Shown in pieces: positions 15,787 to 22,752 of a stretch of DNA of 64,000 bases. The notes beneath the pieces are model-generated. The model was given only the letters and a program-made list of their open reading frames with translations. It was not told the DNA's origin and ran no database searches. A program made the translations under genes and the position numbers. The DNA comes from JAZDPK01 sp043797615. Lineage in GTDB: Bacteria; Patescibacteriota; Patescibacteriia; UBA11705; JABHMO01. Where the stretch lies: contig JAZDPK010000048.1 in NCBI GenBank assembly GCA_043797615.1, positions 6,905 to 70,904 of the forward strand, given 5' to 3'. Position 1 is the first letter of the stretch. Each line of letters opens with the position of its first letter.

Positions 15787-16047
15787 ATGGGAAAAGCCAA
15801 TGCAGAATGCTTCGCGCTCGAGCAGGCAATCCAGCGGGAACTGAAAAAAACAGTCGGCAAGGTCAAGGTGGAGGTCGAAAAGAACAATCGCGCCTTCCGA
15901 GTGGACGTGCCGCCGCAAAAAGTGAAGGGCAAGGAAGTGCGCAAGCTTCACCTGGTCCATTCCGACCAGAGGGTGCTGGTCGATCGGGTGGCGAAGCAGA
16001 TTCAGATCGTCGAGCCGGATGAAAAACCGCATAGCCGCTTCAGTTGA
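15787..16047 (+). CDS. Small basic hypothetical protein
   Basis: 86 residues, soluble and rich in Lys and Val, with the pattern of a small alpha-beta fold (ECFALEQAIQRELKKTVGKVKVEVEKNNRAFRVDVPPQ; RKLHLVHSDQRVLVDRVAKQIQIVE). No signal peptide or Cys pairs. Strong SD AAAGGAGG 8 bp before the ATG, consensus promoter and terminator: a highly expressed single-gene unit. It could bind nucleic acid given its charge; no family recognised. Confidence 0.7.
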   Translation: MGKANAECFALEQAIQRELKKTVGKVKVEVEKNNRAFRVDVPPQKVKGKEVRKLHLVHSDQRVLVDRVAKQIQIVEPDEKPHSRFS

Positions 16048-16056
16048 TGATTATCA

Positions 16057-16092
16057 AAAGGCGCTGGAACATATCCAACGCCTTATTTATTT
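16057..16092 (+). terminator. Intrinsic terminator
   Basis: AAGGCG, TGGA, loop, TCCA, CGCCTT then TATTTATTTT. Confidence 0.85.
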
Positions 16093-16137
16093 TCTAAAAA
16101 TTTGATACAATAAAGAAAAGTTGATGATCGTTAATTT

Positions 16138-16950
16138 ATGATCAATTTCTTGCATACATTTCATCCGCAGCCGGTTATTTTTCAAATCGGCATTTTCCCG
16201 ATCCATTGGTATGGCTTTTTAATGGTGATCGGCGGGTTGCTTGGCCTGTTCGTTGTTTTGAAATTGGCGCGGCGTTACGGCGTCGATAAAAATTCGATTT
16301 ACGATCTACTTGTTTATTTCGTGGTTGGCGGCGTGGTCGGCGCGCGCGTTTATTACGTTGTTTACGCTTGGCAATTGTATCAGAACAATTGGCTCGATGT
16401 TTTTAAAATTTGGCAGGGCGGCTTGGCCGTGCACGGCGTGATGATCGGCGGAATGGCCGGAGTGCTGATTTATTATTTCTTTAAAAAAATAAACTTCTGG
16501 CTGTTCGCCGACTTGGCGGCGACCGGGCTGGCGGCGGCGCAGATCGTCGGCCGCGTTGGCAATTATTTCAATCAGGAAATTTTCGGCAAGCCGACGAATT
16601 TGCCGTGGGGAATATTGATTGACGCGGCCGCTCGTCCAACTGAATTCTCCGGCGCGAATTATTTCCATCCGACTTTTTTGTACGAATCGCTCGGCAATGT
16701 CATTATCTTATGCGTTTTAATCGGATTGCATTTTCTCAAAATAAGAAACAAAACGCTTAAAGACGGAAATATTTTTTTCCTTTACATCATTTTGTACTCG
16801 ATATTAAGATTTTTTTTGGAGTTTTTGCGAACGGATTACAGCCCGCTTGTCTTCGGCGTCCGCTGGGCGCAACTATTCAGCGCACTGTTAATCATTGCCG
16901 CCGCGGCGTTGTTAATCGCGAGAAACAGAAAGCGTTTTTTATTAAATTAA
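16138..16950 (+). CDS. lgt: Prolipoprotein diacylglyceryl transferase
   Basis: Transfers a diacylglyceryl group to the lipobox cysteine of prolipoproteins. 270 residues with about seven membrane segments. Core motifs: FPIHWYGFLMVIGGLLG at the N-terminus, GGVVGARVYYV, GGLAVHGVMIGG, and the Lgt signature QIVGRVGNYFNQEIFG with the essential Arg and Asn. The window encodes at least four candidate lipoproteins that need it. No SD; the start is fixed by homology to the family N-terminus. Confidence 0.95.
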   Translation: MINFLHTFHPQPVIFQIGIFPIHWYGFLMVIGGLLGLFVVLKLARRYGVDKNSIYDLLVYFVVGGVVGARVYYVVYAWQLYQNNWLDVFKIWQGGLAVHGVMIGGMAGVLIYYFFKKINFWLFADLAATGLAAAQIVGRVGNYFNQEIFGKPTNLPWGILIDAAARPTEFSGANYFHPTFLYESLGNVIILCVLIGLHFLKIRNKTLKDGNIFFLYIILYSILRFFLEFLRTDYSPLVFGVRWAQLFSALLIIAAAALLIARNRKRFLLN

Positions 16951-16973
16951 TAAAATGTTATAATGAAATCAAA

Positions 16974-17007
16974 CGTTCAGCCGAGTTTGGCCAAACTCGG
17001 CTGAACG
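16974..17007. repeat. Perfect 34-bp palindrome between lgt and gene 17021
   Basis: CGTTCAGCCGAGTTTGG is followed at once by its exact reverse complement, giving a 17-bp stem with no loop bases. There is no T tract, so it is not a typical terminator; it ends 13 bp before the next start codon. May be an attenuator, an operator or a repeat. Confidence 0.85.
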
Positions 17008-17020
17008 GAATGAAAAAAAT

Positions 17021-17266
17021 ATGCTCGATTTTTTCACTTACCCCAGACTTCTCGCCGTTGTCGTTGTTCTGCTCGCCGCGTGGATTGTTATAATTTTTTA
17101 CCGCATAATCCGCGAGCAGGCGGTCAAGAAAGTTGATTTTTACAAAGCGAACTGGAAAATCGTTTTGTTCTGGCTTGTCCTGGCGGCGCTGGCGCTCGGC
17201 GTCATGTATTTGGCGCGCCATTTTGATTTTTCCGAGCTTGCCCGTTTCCTGCCGGCGAAAAAATAG
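17021..17266 (+). CDS. Small two-segment membrane protein
   Basis: 81 residues with two hydrophobic segments (about 10-28 and 45-64) joined by a basic loop (YRIIREQAVKKVDFYKAN). A terminator follows. Function unknown; position behind lgt may mean cotranscription. No SD. Confidence 0.6.
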   Translation: MLDFFTYPRLLAVVVVLLAAWIVIIFYRIIREQAVKKVDFYKANWKIVLFWLVLAALALGVMYLARHFDFSELARFLPAKK

Positions 17267-17279
17267 CATTATGCAAAAC

Positions 17280-17308
17280 AAAAAGACCAGCGGCCGCGGG
17301 TCTTTTTC
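17280..17308. terminator. Bidirectional terminator
   Basis: AAAGACC and GGGTCTTT around a GC-rich loop with T tracts on both sides: serves gene 17021 on the plus strand and the small ORF at 17326 on the minus strand. Confidence 0.85.
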
Positions 17309-17325
17309 GGTTCCGCGGATTCGGA

Positions 17326-17409
17326 TTACCAGGAGCGTCCGCCCCTGATCAGCCTTTTCAATCGCGGGCATTTTTTGCCGGTGCCGCGCTTTTGCTTCTG
17401 TTTGCGCAT
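17326..17409 (-). CDS. 27-residue basic peptide gene
   Basis: MRKQKQKRGTGKKCPRLKRL then IRGGRSW; 12 of 27 residues are Lys or Arg. It has its own minus-strand promoter (17441-17469) and the hairpin at 17280-17308 supplies a terminator with T5, so it is a complete transcription unit. It resembles tiny ribosomal proteins in size and charge but matches none I know. No SD. Confidence 0.5.
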   Translation of the reverse strand: MRKQKQKRGTGKKCPRLKRLIRGGRSW

Positions 17410-17440
17410 AATGATTTGATTGGTTATTATTGATGCGATG

Positions 17441-17469
17441 ATTATATCGTTTTTTGGGCGGGCGCGCAA
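17441..17469 (-). promoter_or_regulatory. Minus-strand promoter for the 27-residue gene
   Basis: Minus strand TTGCGC (17469-17464), 17 bp, TATAAT (17446-17441). Confidence 0.6.
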
Positions 17470-17481
17470 GCGCCTTGGCGG

Positions 17482-17510
17482 TTGACAAGCTGGAAAATAT
17501 TTATTATACT
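17482..17510 (+). promoter_or_regulatory. tRNA-Asp promoter
   Basis: TTGACA (17482-17487), 17 bp, TATACT (17505-17510), 35 bp before the tRNA. Confidence 0.85.
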
Positions 17511-17544
17511 TTTACCAGCGCCGACTGTTTGTCGGTTGAAATAA

Positions 17545-17622
17545 TGGATCGGTGGTGTAGTTGGTTAACACGTCGCCCTGTCACGGCGAAGACCACGGGT
17601 TCAAGTCCCGTCCGATCCGCCA
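17545..17622 (+). tRNA. tRNA-Asp (GTC), CCA encoded
   Basis: Acceptor GGATCGG pairs with CCGATCC; anticodon stem TCGCC/GGCGA encloses loop CTGTCAC, giving anticodon GTC; T arm CGGG-TTCAAGT-CCCG. Discriminator G at 17619 and encoded CCA at 17620-17622. The CCA and discriminator are also the start of a hairpin repeat (17619-17660). Confidence 0.97.
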
Positions 17623-17660
17623 TGAAGTATTTGCTCTCTTCGTTCGCAAAACTTCATGGC
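17619..17660. repeat. Hairpin repeat fused to the 3' end of tRNA-Asp
   Basis: GCCATGAAGT pairs perfectly with ACTTCATGGC; the loop holds CTCTCTTCGTTCGC. The left arm is made of the tRNA's last four bases (GCCA) plus TGAAGT. Two relatives sit at the 3' end of the tmRNA gene (19513-19598). Confidence 0.8.
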
Positions 17661-17689
17661 GCAGCCAGGTCCCGCAGAGCGGGAAAGGC

Positions 17690-17757
17690 AAAGCACAAAA
17701 TTCAAAACTCAAAATTCCGAAGTAATCTTGTTGAGACAAAATTAAAAATTTAAAATA
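17690..17757. repeat. AT-rich 9-bp units with a decayed 22-bp palindrome
   Basis: AAAGCACAA, AATTCAAAA, CTCAAAATT, then TTCCGAAGTAATCTTGTTGAGA (17715-17736), which is a degenerate form of the TCCCGAAG...TTGGGA palindrome at 14321. Same composition as the gaps at 14206 and 35322. Confidence 0.5.
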
Positions 17758-17793
17758 AAAACAGCCCTTTTATTTGGACTGTTTTTTGTTTTA
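17758..17793. terminator. Bidirectional terminator after rplT
   Basis: AACAGCCC and GGACTGTT with an A/T loop and T tracts on both sides; on the minus strand it ends the infC-rpmI-rplT block. Confidence 0.8.
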
Positions 17794-17804
17794 AATAATG
17801 GTTG

Positions 17805-18149
17805 TTATTTGATTTTTTGGACGATCTTGGCAAAGACGGCCGGATCGTTGTTCGCCAGGTCGGACAGGACTTTGCGGTCGAGGATGATGCTGTTTTTTTT
17901 CAAGGCGGAGATGAACCGGCTGTAGTTCAATCCCAGCGGCCGGACCGCGGCGTTCAACTGGATATTCCAGAGAGCGCGCCGAGTCCGCTTTTTCTTTTTG
18001 CGGTCGCGGTAGGAATTCTGGCCCGCTTTGGTGATGGCGAATTTCGCCTGCTTGATCAATTTCCGGCGGCCTTGTCGGTAGCCTTTGACCGCTTTCAATA
18101 TATTGCGCCGTCTTTTGCTGTGCATTACGCCGCGTTTTATTCTTGACAT
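17805..18149 (-). CDS. rplT: 50S ribosomal protein L20
   Basis: Early 23S rRNA-binding assembly protein. 114 residues, standard size, with RIKRGVMHSKRRRNILKAVKGYRQGRRKLIKQAK and the C-terminal globular part RALWNIQLNAAVRPLGLNYSRFI. Last gene of the conserved infC-rpmI-rplT order. No SD before the ATG; a 10-bp-period repeat fills the space to rpmI. Confidence 0.97.
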   Translation of the reverse strand: MSRIKRGVMHSKRRRNILKAVKGYRQGRRKLIKQAKFAITKAGQNSYRDRKKKKRTRRALWNIQLNAAVRPLGLNYSRFISALKKNSIILDRKVLSDLANNDPAVFAKIVQKIK

Positions 18150-18166
18150 ATTATTTTATTGTTAAT

Positions 18167-18274
18167 TCACGAATAAGAACGAATGCAAGCGAATTATCAC
18201 AAATATTTCAAGATTATTTCATGAAATATTCAGTTATTCGGTTAGATTCGAATGTTTCGCAAATCGGTTCAATT
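18167..18274. repeat. Two-armed 10-bp-period element between rpmI and rplT
   Basis: Left arm units GAATAAGAAC, GAATGCAAGC, GAATTATCAC; right arm TATTCGGTTA, GATTCGAATG, TTTCGCAAAT, which carry ATTCG, the inverse of CGAAT, with the same 10-bp spacing. It runs up to and slightly past the end of the spacer beside rpmI. Confidence 0.65.
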
Positions 18275-18280
18275 TATAAA

Positions 18281-18478
18281 TTAGTTGTGGGGAATGAAGC
18301 TCATGATGTTGCGTCTGTCAGCAGCGGTGAATTGCACCGGCCGGCGCTTCTTGCGCGTGACCTTGCCCGGCTCGCGGGAATTGAAATGATCTTGGCCGCA
18401 TTTTTTCTTGATTACTTTCTTATTTTTCGTGATGCGGACCCTTTTGGCGACCGCTTTTATCGTTTTTTGCTTTGACAT
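18281..18478 (-). CDS. rpmI: 50S ribosomal protein L35
   Basis: 65 residues, the usual length: KTIKAVAKRVRITKNKKVIKKK and later KVTRKKRRPVQFTAADRRNIMSFIP. Lies between infC and rplT. No SD. Confidence 0.93.
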   Translation of the reverse strand: MSKQKTIKAVAKRVRITKNKKVIKKKCGQDHFNSREPGKVTRKKRRPVQFTAADRRNIMSFIPHN

Positions 18479-18482
18479 AAAT

Positions 18483-18580
18483 GGTTGATAAGGTTGATTA
18501 TTACGAGATAAACGGGATAAACGTGATTTGCTGGATTAAATTGTCTCGACAATCTCGTTTATCGCATTTATCCCATTGTT
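18483..18580. repeat. Two-armed 9-bp-period element between infC and rpmI
   Basis: Left arm units CGAGATAAA, CGGGATAAA, CGTGATTTG, CTGGATTAA (18504-18539), preceded by GGTTGATAA and GGTTGATTA. Right arm, read backwards: TGGGATAAA, TGCGATAAA, CGAGATTGT. The inner ends are about 10 bp apart. Confidence 0.8.
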
Positions 18581-18613
18581 TTCCGTTCTTCTGTTTTTAG
18601 TTTTTCTCGTGTT

Positions 18614-19165
18614 TTATGGTTTCGTAATCGGCATGATTATGAGAAAAAATTTGTTTCCCTGCCTGGTCATGTCCTGTTCGACGGCGAACGGCGTCTTGAT
18701 TTGTCCTTTGAATTGCCTCATTGCTTCGGCCGCCAGATCGCTGTGCGCCATTTCGCGGCCGCGGAGAATCAGCTCCAATTTGACTTTATGGCCTTTGTTC
18801 AAAAATTTCTCCGCCTGGCGGAGTTTAGTTTCGAGATCGTGCTCGCTGATTTTCGTGGAAATTCGGACGCCCTTGACGTCCAGGCTTCTATTTTGTTTCC
18901 GTTGCTTTTTCATGAGTTTGTCCTGCTGGTATTGGAAGCTGTTGAAATTCAGGAATTTCACGACCGGCGGCTGGGCGTTCGGCGCCACTTCGACCAGGTC
19001 GTAGCCGGCTTCGTTCGCAAGCCCGATCGCCTTGCCCGTGGGCATGACGCCGAGTTGGGATCCGGTTTCATCAATGACCATGACTTCGGGAACGCGGATG
19101 TGGAGATTGGCCCGGAATTTTTTTACCGGCTGGATTTTTCGTTGGAATTTGTAGGATTTGCGCAT
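18614..19165 (-). CDS. infC: Translation initiation factor IF-3
   Basis: Prevents premature subunit joining and checks the start codon. 183 residues: N-terminal domain with RVPEVMVIDETGSQLGVMPTGKAIGLANEAGYDLVEVAPNAQPPVVKFLN, then the C-terminal domain with KGVRISTKISEHDLETKLRQAEKFLNKGHKVKLELILRGREMAH. First gene of the infC-rpmI-rplT block. In a genome where most genes lack SD sites, IF-3 selection at non-SD starts is of interest. Confidence 0.97.
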   Translation of the reverse strand: MRKSYKFQRKIQPVKKFRANLHIRVPEVMVIDETGSQLGVMPTGKAIGLANEAGYDLVEVAPNAQPPVVKFLNFNSFQYQQDKLMKKQRKQNRSLDVKGVRISTKISEHDLETKLRQAEKFLNKGHKVKLELILRGREMAHSDLAAEAMRQFKGQIKTPFAVEQDMTRQGNKFFLIIMPITKP

Positions 19166-19179
19166 TGGTTGTTGAGAGT

Positions 19180-19455
19180 TTAGGAGTTAATATTATTTTT
19201 AATTTCAAATAAGGTTTCACGCAGCATTATCTTTAATGTTTTTCTCCCGGGAGTTGATTTGAAATATCTCTCTCTTCTTAAAGCATCATATTTATTCAGA
19301 TAAGCTTCGTAAAAGATTAGCTTCATGGGCAGCCTAGTGCTTGTGGATTTCACGCCGCCTTGATTATGCTTTTTTATCCTCTCGTCCAAATCGGTGGTAT
19401 AGCCGATGTAAAACTTCCAGTCTTTCAGACTTAATAATATGTAGACAAAGTGCAT
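19180..19455 (-). CDS. GIY-YIG nuclease-domain protein
   Basis: 91 residues from the ATG at 19455. The GIY-YIG core is visible: FVYILLSLKDWKFYIGYTTDLDERIKKHNQGG, with the conserved Arg in DERIKKHN and the later Glu/Lys region FYEAYLNKYDALRRERYFKSTPGRK, which ends this single-domain family (URI/UPF0213 type). Cellular role unknown; these genes often move between genomes. Immediately downstream of tmRNA on the same strand. Open frame extends up to 19578 but overlaps hairpin repeats and the tmRNA border. Confidence 0.85.
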   Translation of the reverse strand: MHFVYILLSLKDWKFYIGYTTDLDERIKKHNQGGVKSTSTRLPMKLIFYEAYLNKYDALRRERYFKSTPGRKTLKIMLRETLFEIKNNINS

Positions 19456-19512
19456 ATGTATTAAAATGGGGTGGCGGCGCCACGAAGTTTTGTTGAGGGA
19501 AAGGATCTGCGT

Positions 19513-19598
19513 GCCCGGAAGTATTTTCGCTGTTCGCTCAAAACTTCCGGGCTCCACGAAGTATTCGTTTCGTTTCACTCAACAAATACTTCGTGGAG
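19513..19598. repeat. Two hairpin repeats at the 3' end of tmRNA
   Basis: 19552-19598: CTCCACGAAGTATT and AATACTTCGTGGAG, a 14-bp perfect stem whose one arm includes the last five bases of tmRNA. 19513-19552: GCCCGGAAGT and ACTTCCGGGC, loop with TTCGCTGTTCGCTC. Both share the GAAGT...ACTTC inner stem and TTCG-rich loop with the hairpin behind tRNA-Asp. Confidence 0.8.
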
Positions 19599-19976
19599 AT
19601 GGCGGGAGTCGAACCCGCGTCCAGAGAATCCGTCGAAGCGCTTCTACGGGAATAGTCCGCTCTGCATTTAAGACCTCCGGCTGAAGAACGGACAAAACGC
19701 CGGAAATCCGTAGCCTATGTTGTTTCGAAATCGAACGTAAGGCGGCGGTTCGATCCTATCTCGCTGTATGACACCGGTGGCCGCTTAGCGAGTATCAGCG
19801 AACCGATGGCTGCAACCTTATTTAGGCGGCAACGGTAGCGAATGCCGGCATTGTGAAAAACGCCTTGACATTGCTTACAAGTTTTTTAGCACTTGTTGTT
19901 TTATGTTCGTTTATTGAGAAACAAAAGCTCATCCCGCGCGATTCAACTAGAATCACTGTCAAAGCCCGGCATCCCC
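19594..19976 (-). ncRNA. ssrA: Transfer-messenger RNA
   Basis: Rescues stalled ribosomes together with SmpB. On the minus strand the 5' end GGGGATG (19976) pairs with CATCTCC before the discriminator A at 19594; the T arm GCGGG-TTCGACT-CCCGC is followed by that acceptor strand, and GGCTTTGACAG near the 5' end is the tRNA-like D region. CCA is not encoded. The tag frame ends ACCGTTGCCGCCTAA, so the tag ends FATVAA; a GCT resume codon would give a 22-residue tag starting AKKLVSNV. smpB lies just upstream on the same strand. Confidence 0.93.
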
Positions 19977-19980
19977 GGAA

Positions 19981-20020
19981 ACAGTTGATAGAGTTGATAA
20001 AGTTTATAAAGTTGATTGCC
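19981..20020. repeat. 9-bp-period half element upstream of tmRNA
   Basis: GTTGATAGA, GTTGATAAA, GTTTATAAA, GTTGAT in tandem. The same unit occurs at 36830, 47728 and 62716. Lies in the promoter region of tmRNA. Confidence 0.6.
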
Positions 20021-20059
20021 GAGCAATTTAATGCAATCTGCTTGGTGCAAAATCTTATT

Positions 20060-20518
20060 TTACACGCGATTGTTTTTTAACGTACGCCTGATTTCCTTTT
20101 CAACATCTTGTTTTTTCTTTTTTTCCTTTTTTTCGTATCGCTTCTTGCCGCGGCACAGCCCCAATTCGATTTTGACGAGATTGCGTACAGTATATACCTT
20201 GAGGGGCGCGATTGTCAAGCCTTTTTGCTCTGATTTGCCAATGAGCGATTTTATTTCTTTTTTCGTCAAAAGGAGCTTTCGCGAGCGCGTCGGATCGTAA
20301 GAGGGCAGCGGCCCGGCGTTTTTGTAGGCGGAAATGTGGGCGTTGATGAGGTAAAGCTCGGTCAGCGGCACGTGCTTGAAAGCGACATACGCGCCTTTCA
20401 AATTCATCTGCCCGTTTTTCACCGATTTCACTTCCTGTCCGCCAAGCACAATGCCGGCCTGGTATTTTTCCAAGATTTCATAGTCAAAGCCGGCTTGTTT
20501 GTTATATATCGCCTGCAT
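20060..20518 (-). CDS. smpB: SsrA-binding protein SmpB
   Basis: 152 residues. Binds the tRNA-like part of tmRNA and directs it to stalled ribosomes. FDYEILEKYQAGIVLGGQEVKSVKNGQMNLKGAYVAF and the LLLTKKEIKSLIGKSEQKGLTIAPLKVYTVRNLVKIELGLCRGKKRYEKKE block are diagnostic; the Lys-rich tail is usual. Adjacent to ssrA. On the minus strand TATTAT lies only a few bases before the ATG, so the message may be leaderless. Confidence 0.96.
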   Translation of the reverse strand: MQAIYNKQAGFDYEILEKYQAGIVLGGQEVKSVKNGQMNLKGAYVAFKHVPLTELYLINAHISAYKNAGPLPSYDPTRSRKLLLTKKEIKSLIGKSEQKGLTIAPLKVYTVRNLVKIELGLCRGKKRYEKKEKKKKQDVEKEIRRTLKNNRV

Positions 20519-20616
20519 GGTATAATAAAGATGTCGCGAATGCGCGGTTCGCGCAGTTGTCAGCGCCTTTATTTTATTTTATAATAAAATTGTCATAAAA
20601 ACAAGGAGCGGAGAAT

Positions 20617-20766
20617 AATTATCCTAATTAAACTAATTATTCTAATTATTTTAAATAAATCCCAAAAACTAGCGCCTCAAATTATTTGGAATTTAAAAAT
20701 TGATTATTGTTTGTTGTTTGGTTATTATTTAGAATAATTAGGTTAATTAGAATAATTAAAATAATT
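20617..20766. repeat. AT-rich two-armed nonamer element (family 1, copy 4)
   Basis: Left: AATTATCCT, AATTAAACT, AATTATTCT, AATTATTTT, AAATAA. Right (20725-20766): TTATTT, AGAATAATT, AGGTTAATT, AGAATAATT, AAAATAATT, ending 7 bp before the ATG at 20774. The clearest copy: four units in each arm and exact TTATTT/AAATAA inner borders. Confidence 0.94.
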
Positions 20767-20773
20767 TTATATT

Positions 20774-21832
20774 ATGTCCACCAACCGCAAGGTCATCGAT
20801 CTCTCGATCCTGACCATTATAAAATTTTTTCTCGTGGTGATCGCTTTGTTTTTCATTTATGTCATCAAGGACGTCGTCGCCATCATTTTTGTTTCCTTGA
20901 TTTTCGCGTCGGCGTTCGAGCCCTTGGCGTCGAGGCTGGAGAAAAGAAGAGTGCCGCGCTGGGCGAGCATGGCGATGATTTACATTGTAATGATCGCGGT
21001 GATTTTTTTCGTCGTCTATCTGCTGCTGCCGCCGCTCATCAGCCAGATCGGGCAATTGGCCGAGACTTTTCCGGAATATTCCGGCAAATTGAACTCCGCG
21101 CTTAAAAGCATGCAGTCGTTTTCCGCCGAACACGGCATGCTGGCCGACTTCAACCAGGGACTGGCGGATTTCAAAGACGATTTGACCGGCTTGGCGCAAT
21201 CGGTTTTCGGCACGATTTTCGCGGTTTTCGGCGGCATTGTTTCGTTTTTCCTGATTTTGGTACTGACTTTCTACCTGACCGTGGAGGAAGGCGCCCTGAA
21301 GCGCGCGCTGACTTTCATCCTGCCGTCGCATTTCCAGCGCTTCACGCTTTTGCTGATCGGCAAGGTGCAAAGCAAAATCGGTTCCTGGTTCGTGGGCCAG
21401 CTCATTTTGTGCCTGATCGTCGGCGCGATATCGTATGTCGGACTGCTGATTCTCGGAGTTGATTACGCCTTGGCGCTCGGCTTGTTCGCGGCGCTCGGCG
21501 AATTCGTTCCGTATGTCGGACCGGTGTTTTCCGCGGTGCCGGCGATCTTCATCGCTTTCACCCAGTCGCCGCTCAAGGCTTTGCTTGTTTTGATCTTGTA
21601 TATTATCATACAGCAGTCGGAAAACCACATCATCGTGCCGAAGGTCATGCAGAAAGCCGTCGGGTTGAATCCGATCGTCAGCATCATCGCTCTGATGGTC
21701 GGCGCGCAGATCGCCGGCCTGGTCGGCGTCCTGCTCTCGATTCCGGTGGCGACGGCGCTCAGCGTCATAATCAAGGAAGTCTGGGGCGGGCCTGAGGGCG
21801 CCGCGCCGGAAGAAGGCGAATCCCAATCTTAA
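20774..21832 (+). CDS. AI-2E family transporter (PerM/YdiK type)
   Basis: 352 residues with about seven to eight membrane segments. The conserved C-terminal region is clear: ALALGLFAALGEFVPYVGPVFSAVPAIFIAF, then QQSENHIIVPKVMQKAVGLNPIVSIIALMVGAQIAGLVGVLLSIPVATALSVI. These are putative efflux or sodium/proton-coupled permeases. The next gene starts 16 bp later and may be cotranscribed. Start lies right behind the repeat; no SD. Confidence 0.92.
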   Translation: MSTNRKVIDLSILTIIKFFLVVIALFFIYVIKDVVAIIFVSLIFASAFEPLASRLEKRRVPRWASMAMIYIVMIAVIFFVVYLLLPPLISQIGQLAETFPEYSGKLNSALKSMQSFSAEHGMLADFNQGLADFKDDLTGLAQSVFGTIFAVFGGIVSFFLILVLTFYLTVEEGALKRALTFILPSHFQRFTLLLIGKVQSKIGSWFVGQLILCLIVGAISYVGLLILGVDYALALGLFAALGEFVPYVGPVFSAVPAIFIAFTQSPLKALLVLILYIIIQQSENHIIVPKVMQKAVGLNPIVSIIALMVGAQIAGLVGVLLSIPVATALSVIIKEVWGGPEGAAPEEGESQS

Positions 21833-21847
21833 AATTAATTCCATCGC

Positions 21848-22609
21848 ATGCTCATACTTCAGCGCCTATTATTGTTCGCCGCGCCCGTTGCCTGGATCGC
21901 CGGACTGGAAATCATGAAGGAATATCCGTCCTGGTGGTGGGCGGCGGCGTTGCTCATCGCCGCGTCCGTTTTTTTTGCCGTCTGGTACGCCTGCCGGCAA
22001 GAGCTTAACAAAGTGTTTTTCAATTTTTTGATATTGCCGCTGGCGTTCGTTTTTTCGGCGTTCGTTTTGGCGCTGTTCGTCGTGGACGGCGTTTTCTTCC
22101 AGGCGCTTGTCCTTGCGGCCGCGTTTCTGCTGTACGTCCTGCTGCGCCAATATTATTTTTATTTCAATCTCCCTTTCCGATTTCAGCCCTATTCGCTCGA
22201 AGGGCTGTCCTGGCTCGTTGGAATCGTCGGCGCGTATTTCCTCTTTGCCGGCTGTTTCGGCGGGCTCATGCTGTTGCAATTGAGCATTTGGATCGTCCTG
22301 CCGGCGATCATCGCGCCGGCGGCGTTTTCCGCTTACCATTTTTTTTGGATCAACAAGATCAGCTTTGAGAAGAGCCGTCTGGCGGTCTTGGTTGTTGTTT
22401 TGGCTTTGGCCGAGCTGTTCTACGCCGTTTCCTGCCTGCCGACAAGCTATTTTGTCAACGCTTTCATTCTGACCGCGTCTTATTATCTGATGCTCGGGAC
22501 AGGCCGGCTGTATTTCATGAACGCTTTGACGCGGAAGAAGCTGGCGGCTTATTTCCTGGTCGCGGGCATTGCGTTCGTCGCGGTTTTGCTCACGGCGCAG
22601 TGGACGTAA
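21848..22609 (+). CDS. Multi-pass membrane protein of unknown function
   Basis: 253 residues, almost entirely hydrophobic, with about eight segments and few charged loops (RQELNK, NKISFEKSR, NALTRKK). Aromatic-rich stretch LRQYYFYFNLPFRFQPYSLEGLSW links segments 4 and 5. No known family recognised. Starts 16 bp after the AI-2E-type gene, so probably one operon. Confidence 0.65.
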   Translation: MLILQRLLLFAAPVAWIAGLEIMKEYPSWWWAAALLIAASVFFAVWYACRQELNKVFFNFLILPLAFVFSAFVLALFVVDGVFFQALVLAAAFLLYVLLRQYYFYFNLPFRFQPYSLEGLSWLVGIVGAYFLFAGCFGGLMLLQLSIWIVLPAIIAPAAFSAYHFFWINKISFEKSRLAVLVVVLALAELFYAVSCLPTSYFVNAFILTASYYLMLGTGRLYFMNALTRKKLAAYFLVAGIAFVAVLLTAQWT

Positions 22610-22613
22610 TAGT

Positions 22614-22747
22614 AAAATGTCTAATTATTCTAATTGCTCTAATTAACCTAAATAAAATTCAAATTCCAAATTGCTAATATTAGTTTAGAAATTGGTTATT
22701 GGGATTTATTTAGAGTAATTAAAATAATTAGTACAATTAGAATAATT
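22614..22747. repeat. AT-rich two-armed nonamer element (family 1, copy 5)
   Basis: Left: a degenerate AAAATGTCT, then AATTATTCT, AATTGCTCT, AATTAACCT, AAATAA. Right (22706-22747): TTATTT, AGAGTAATT, AAAATAATT, AGTACAATT, AGAATAATT, ending 5 bp before the ATG at 22753. Confidence 0.92.
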
Positions 22748-22752
22748 TTTTT

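Noticed and set aside
20756..21844. 362-codon minus-strand frame opposite the AI-2E-type transporter
   Set aside because: Composition is rich in Arg, Asp and Gln without domains, typical of antisense reading of a GC-rich membrane gene.
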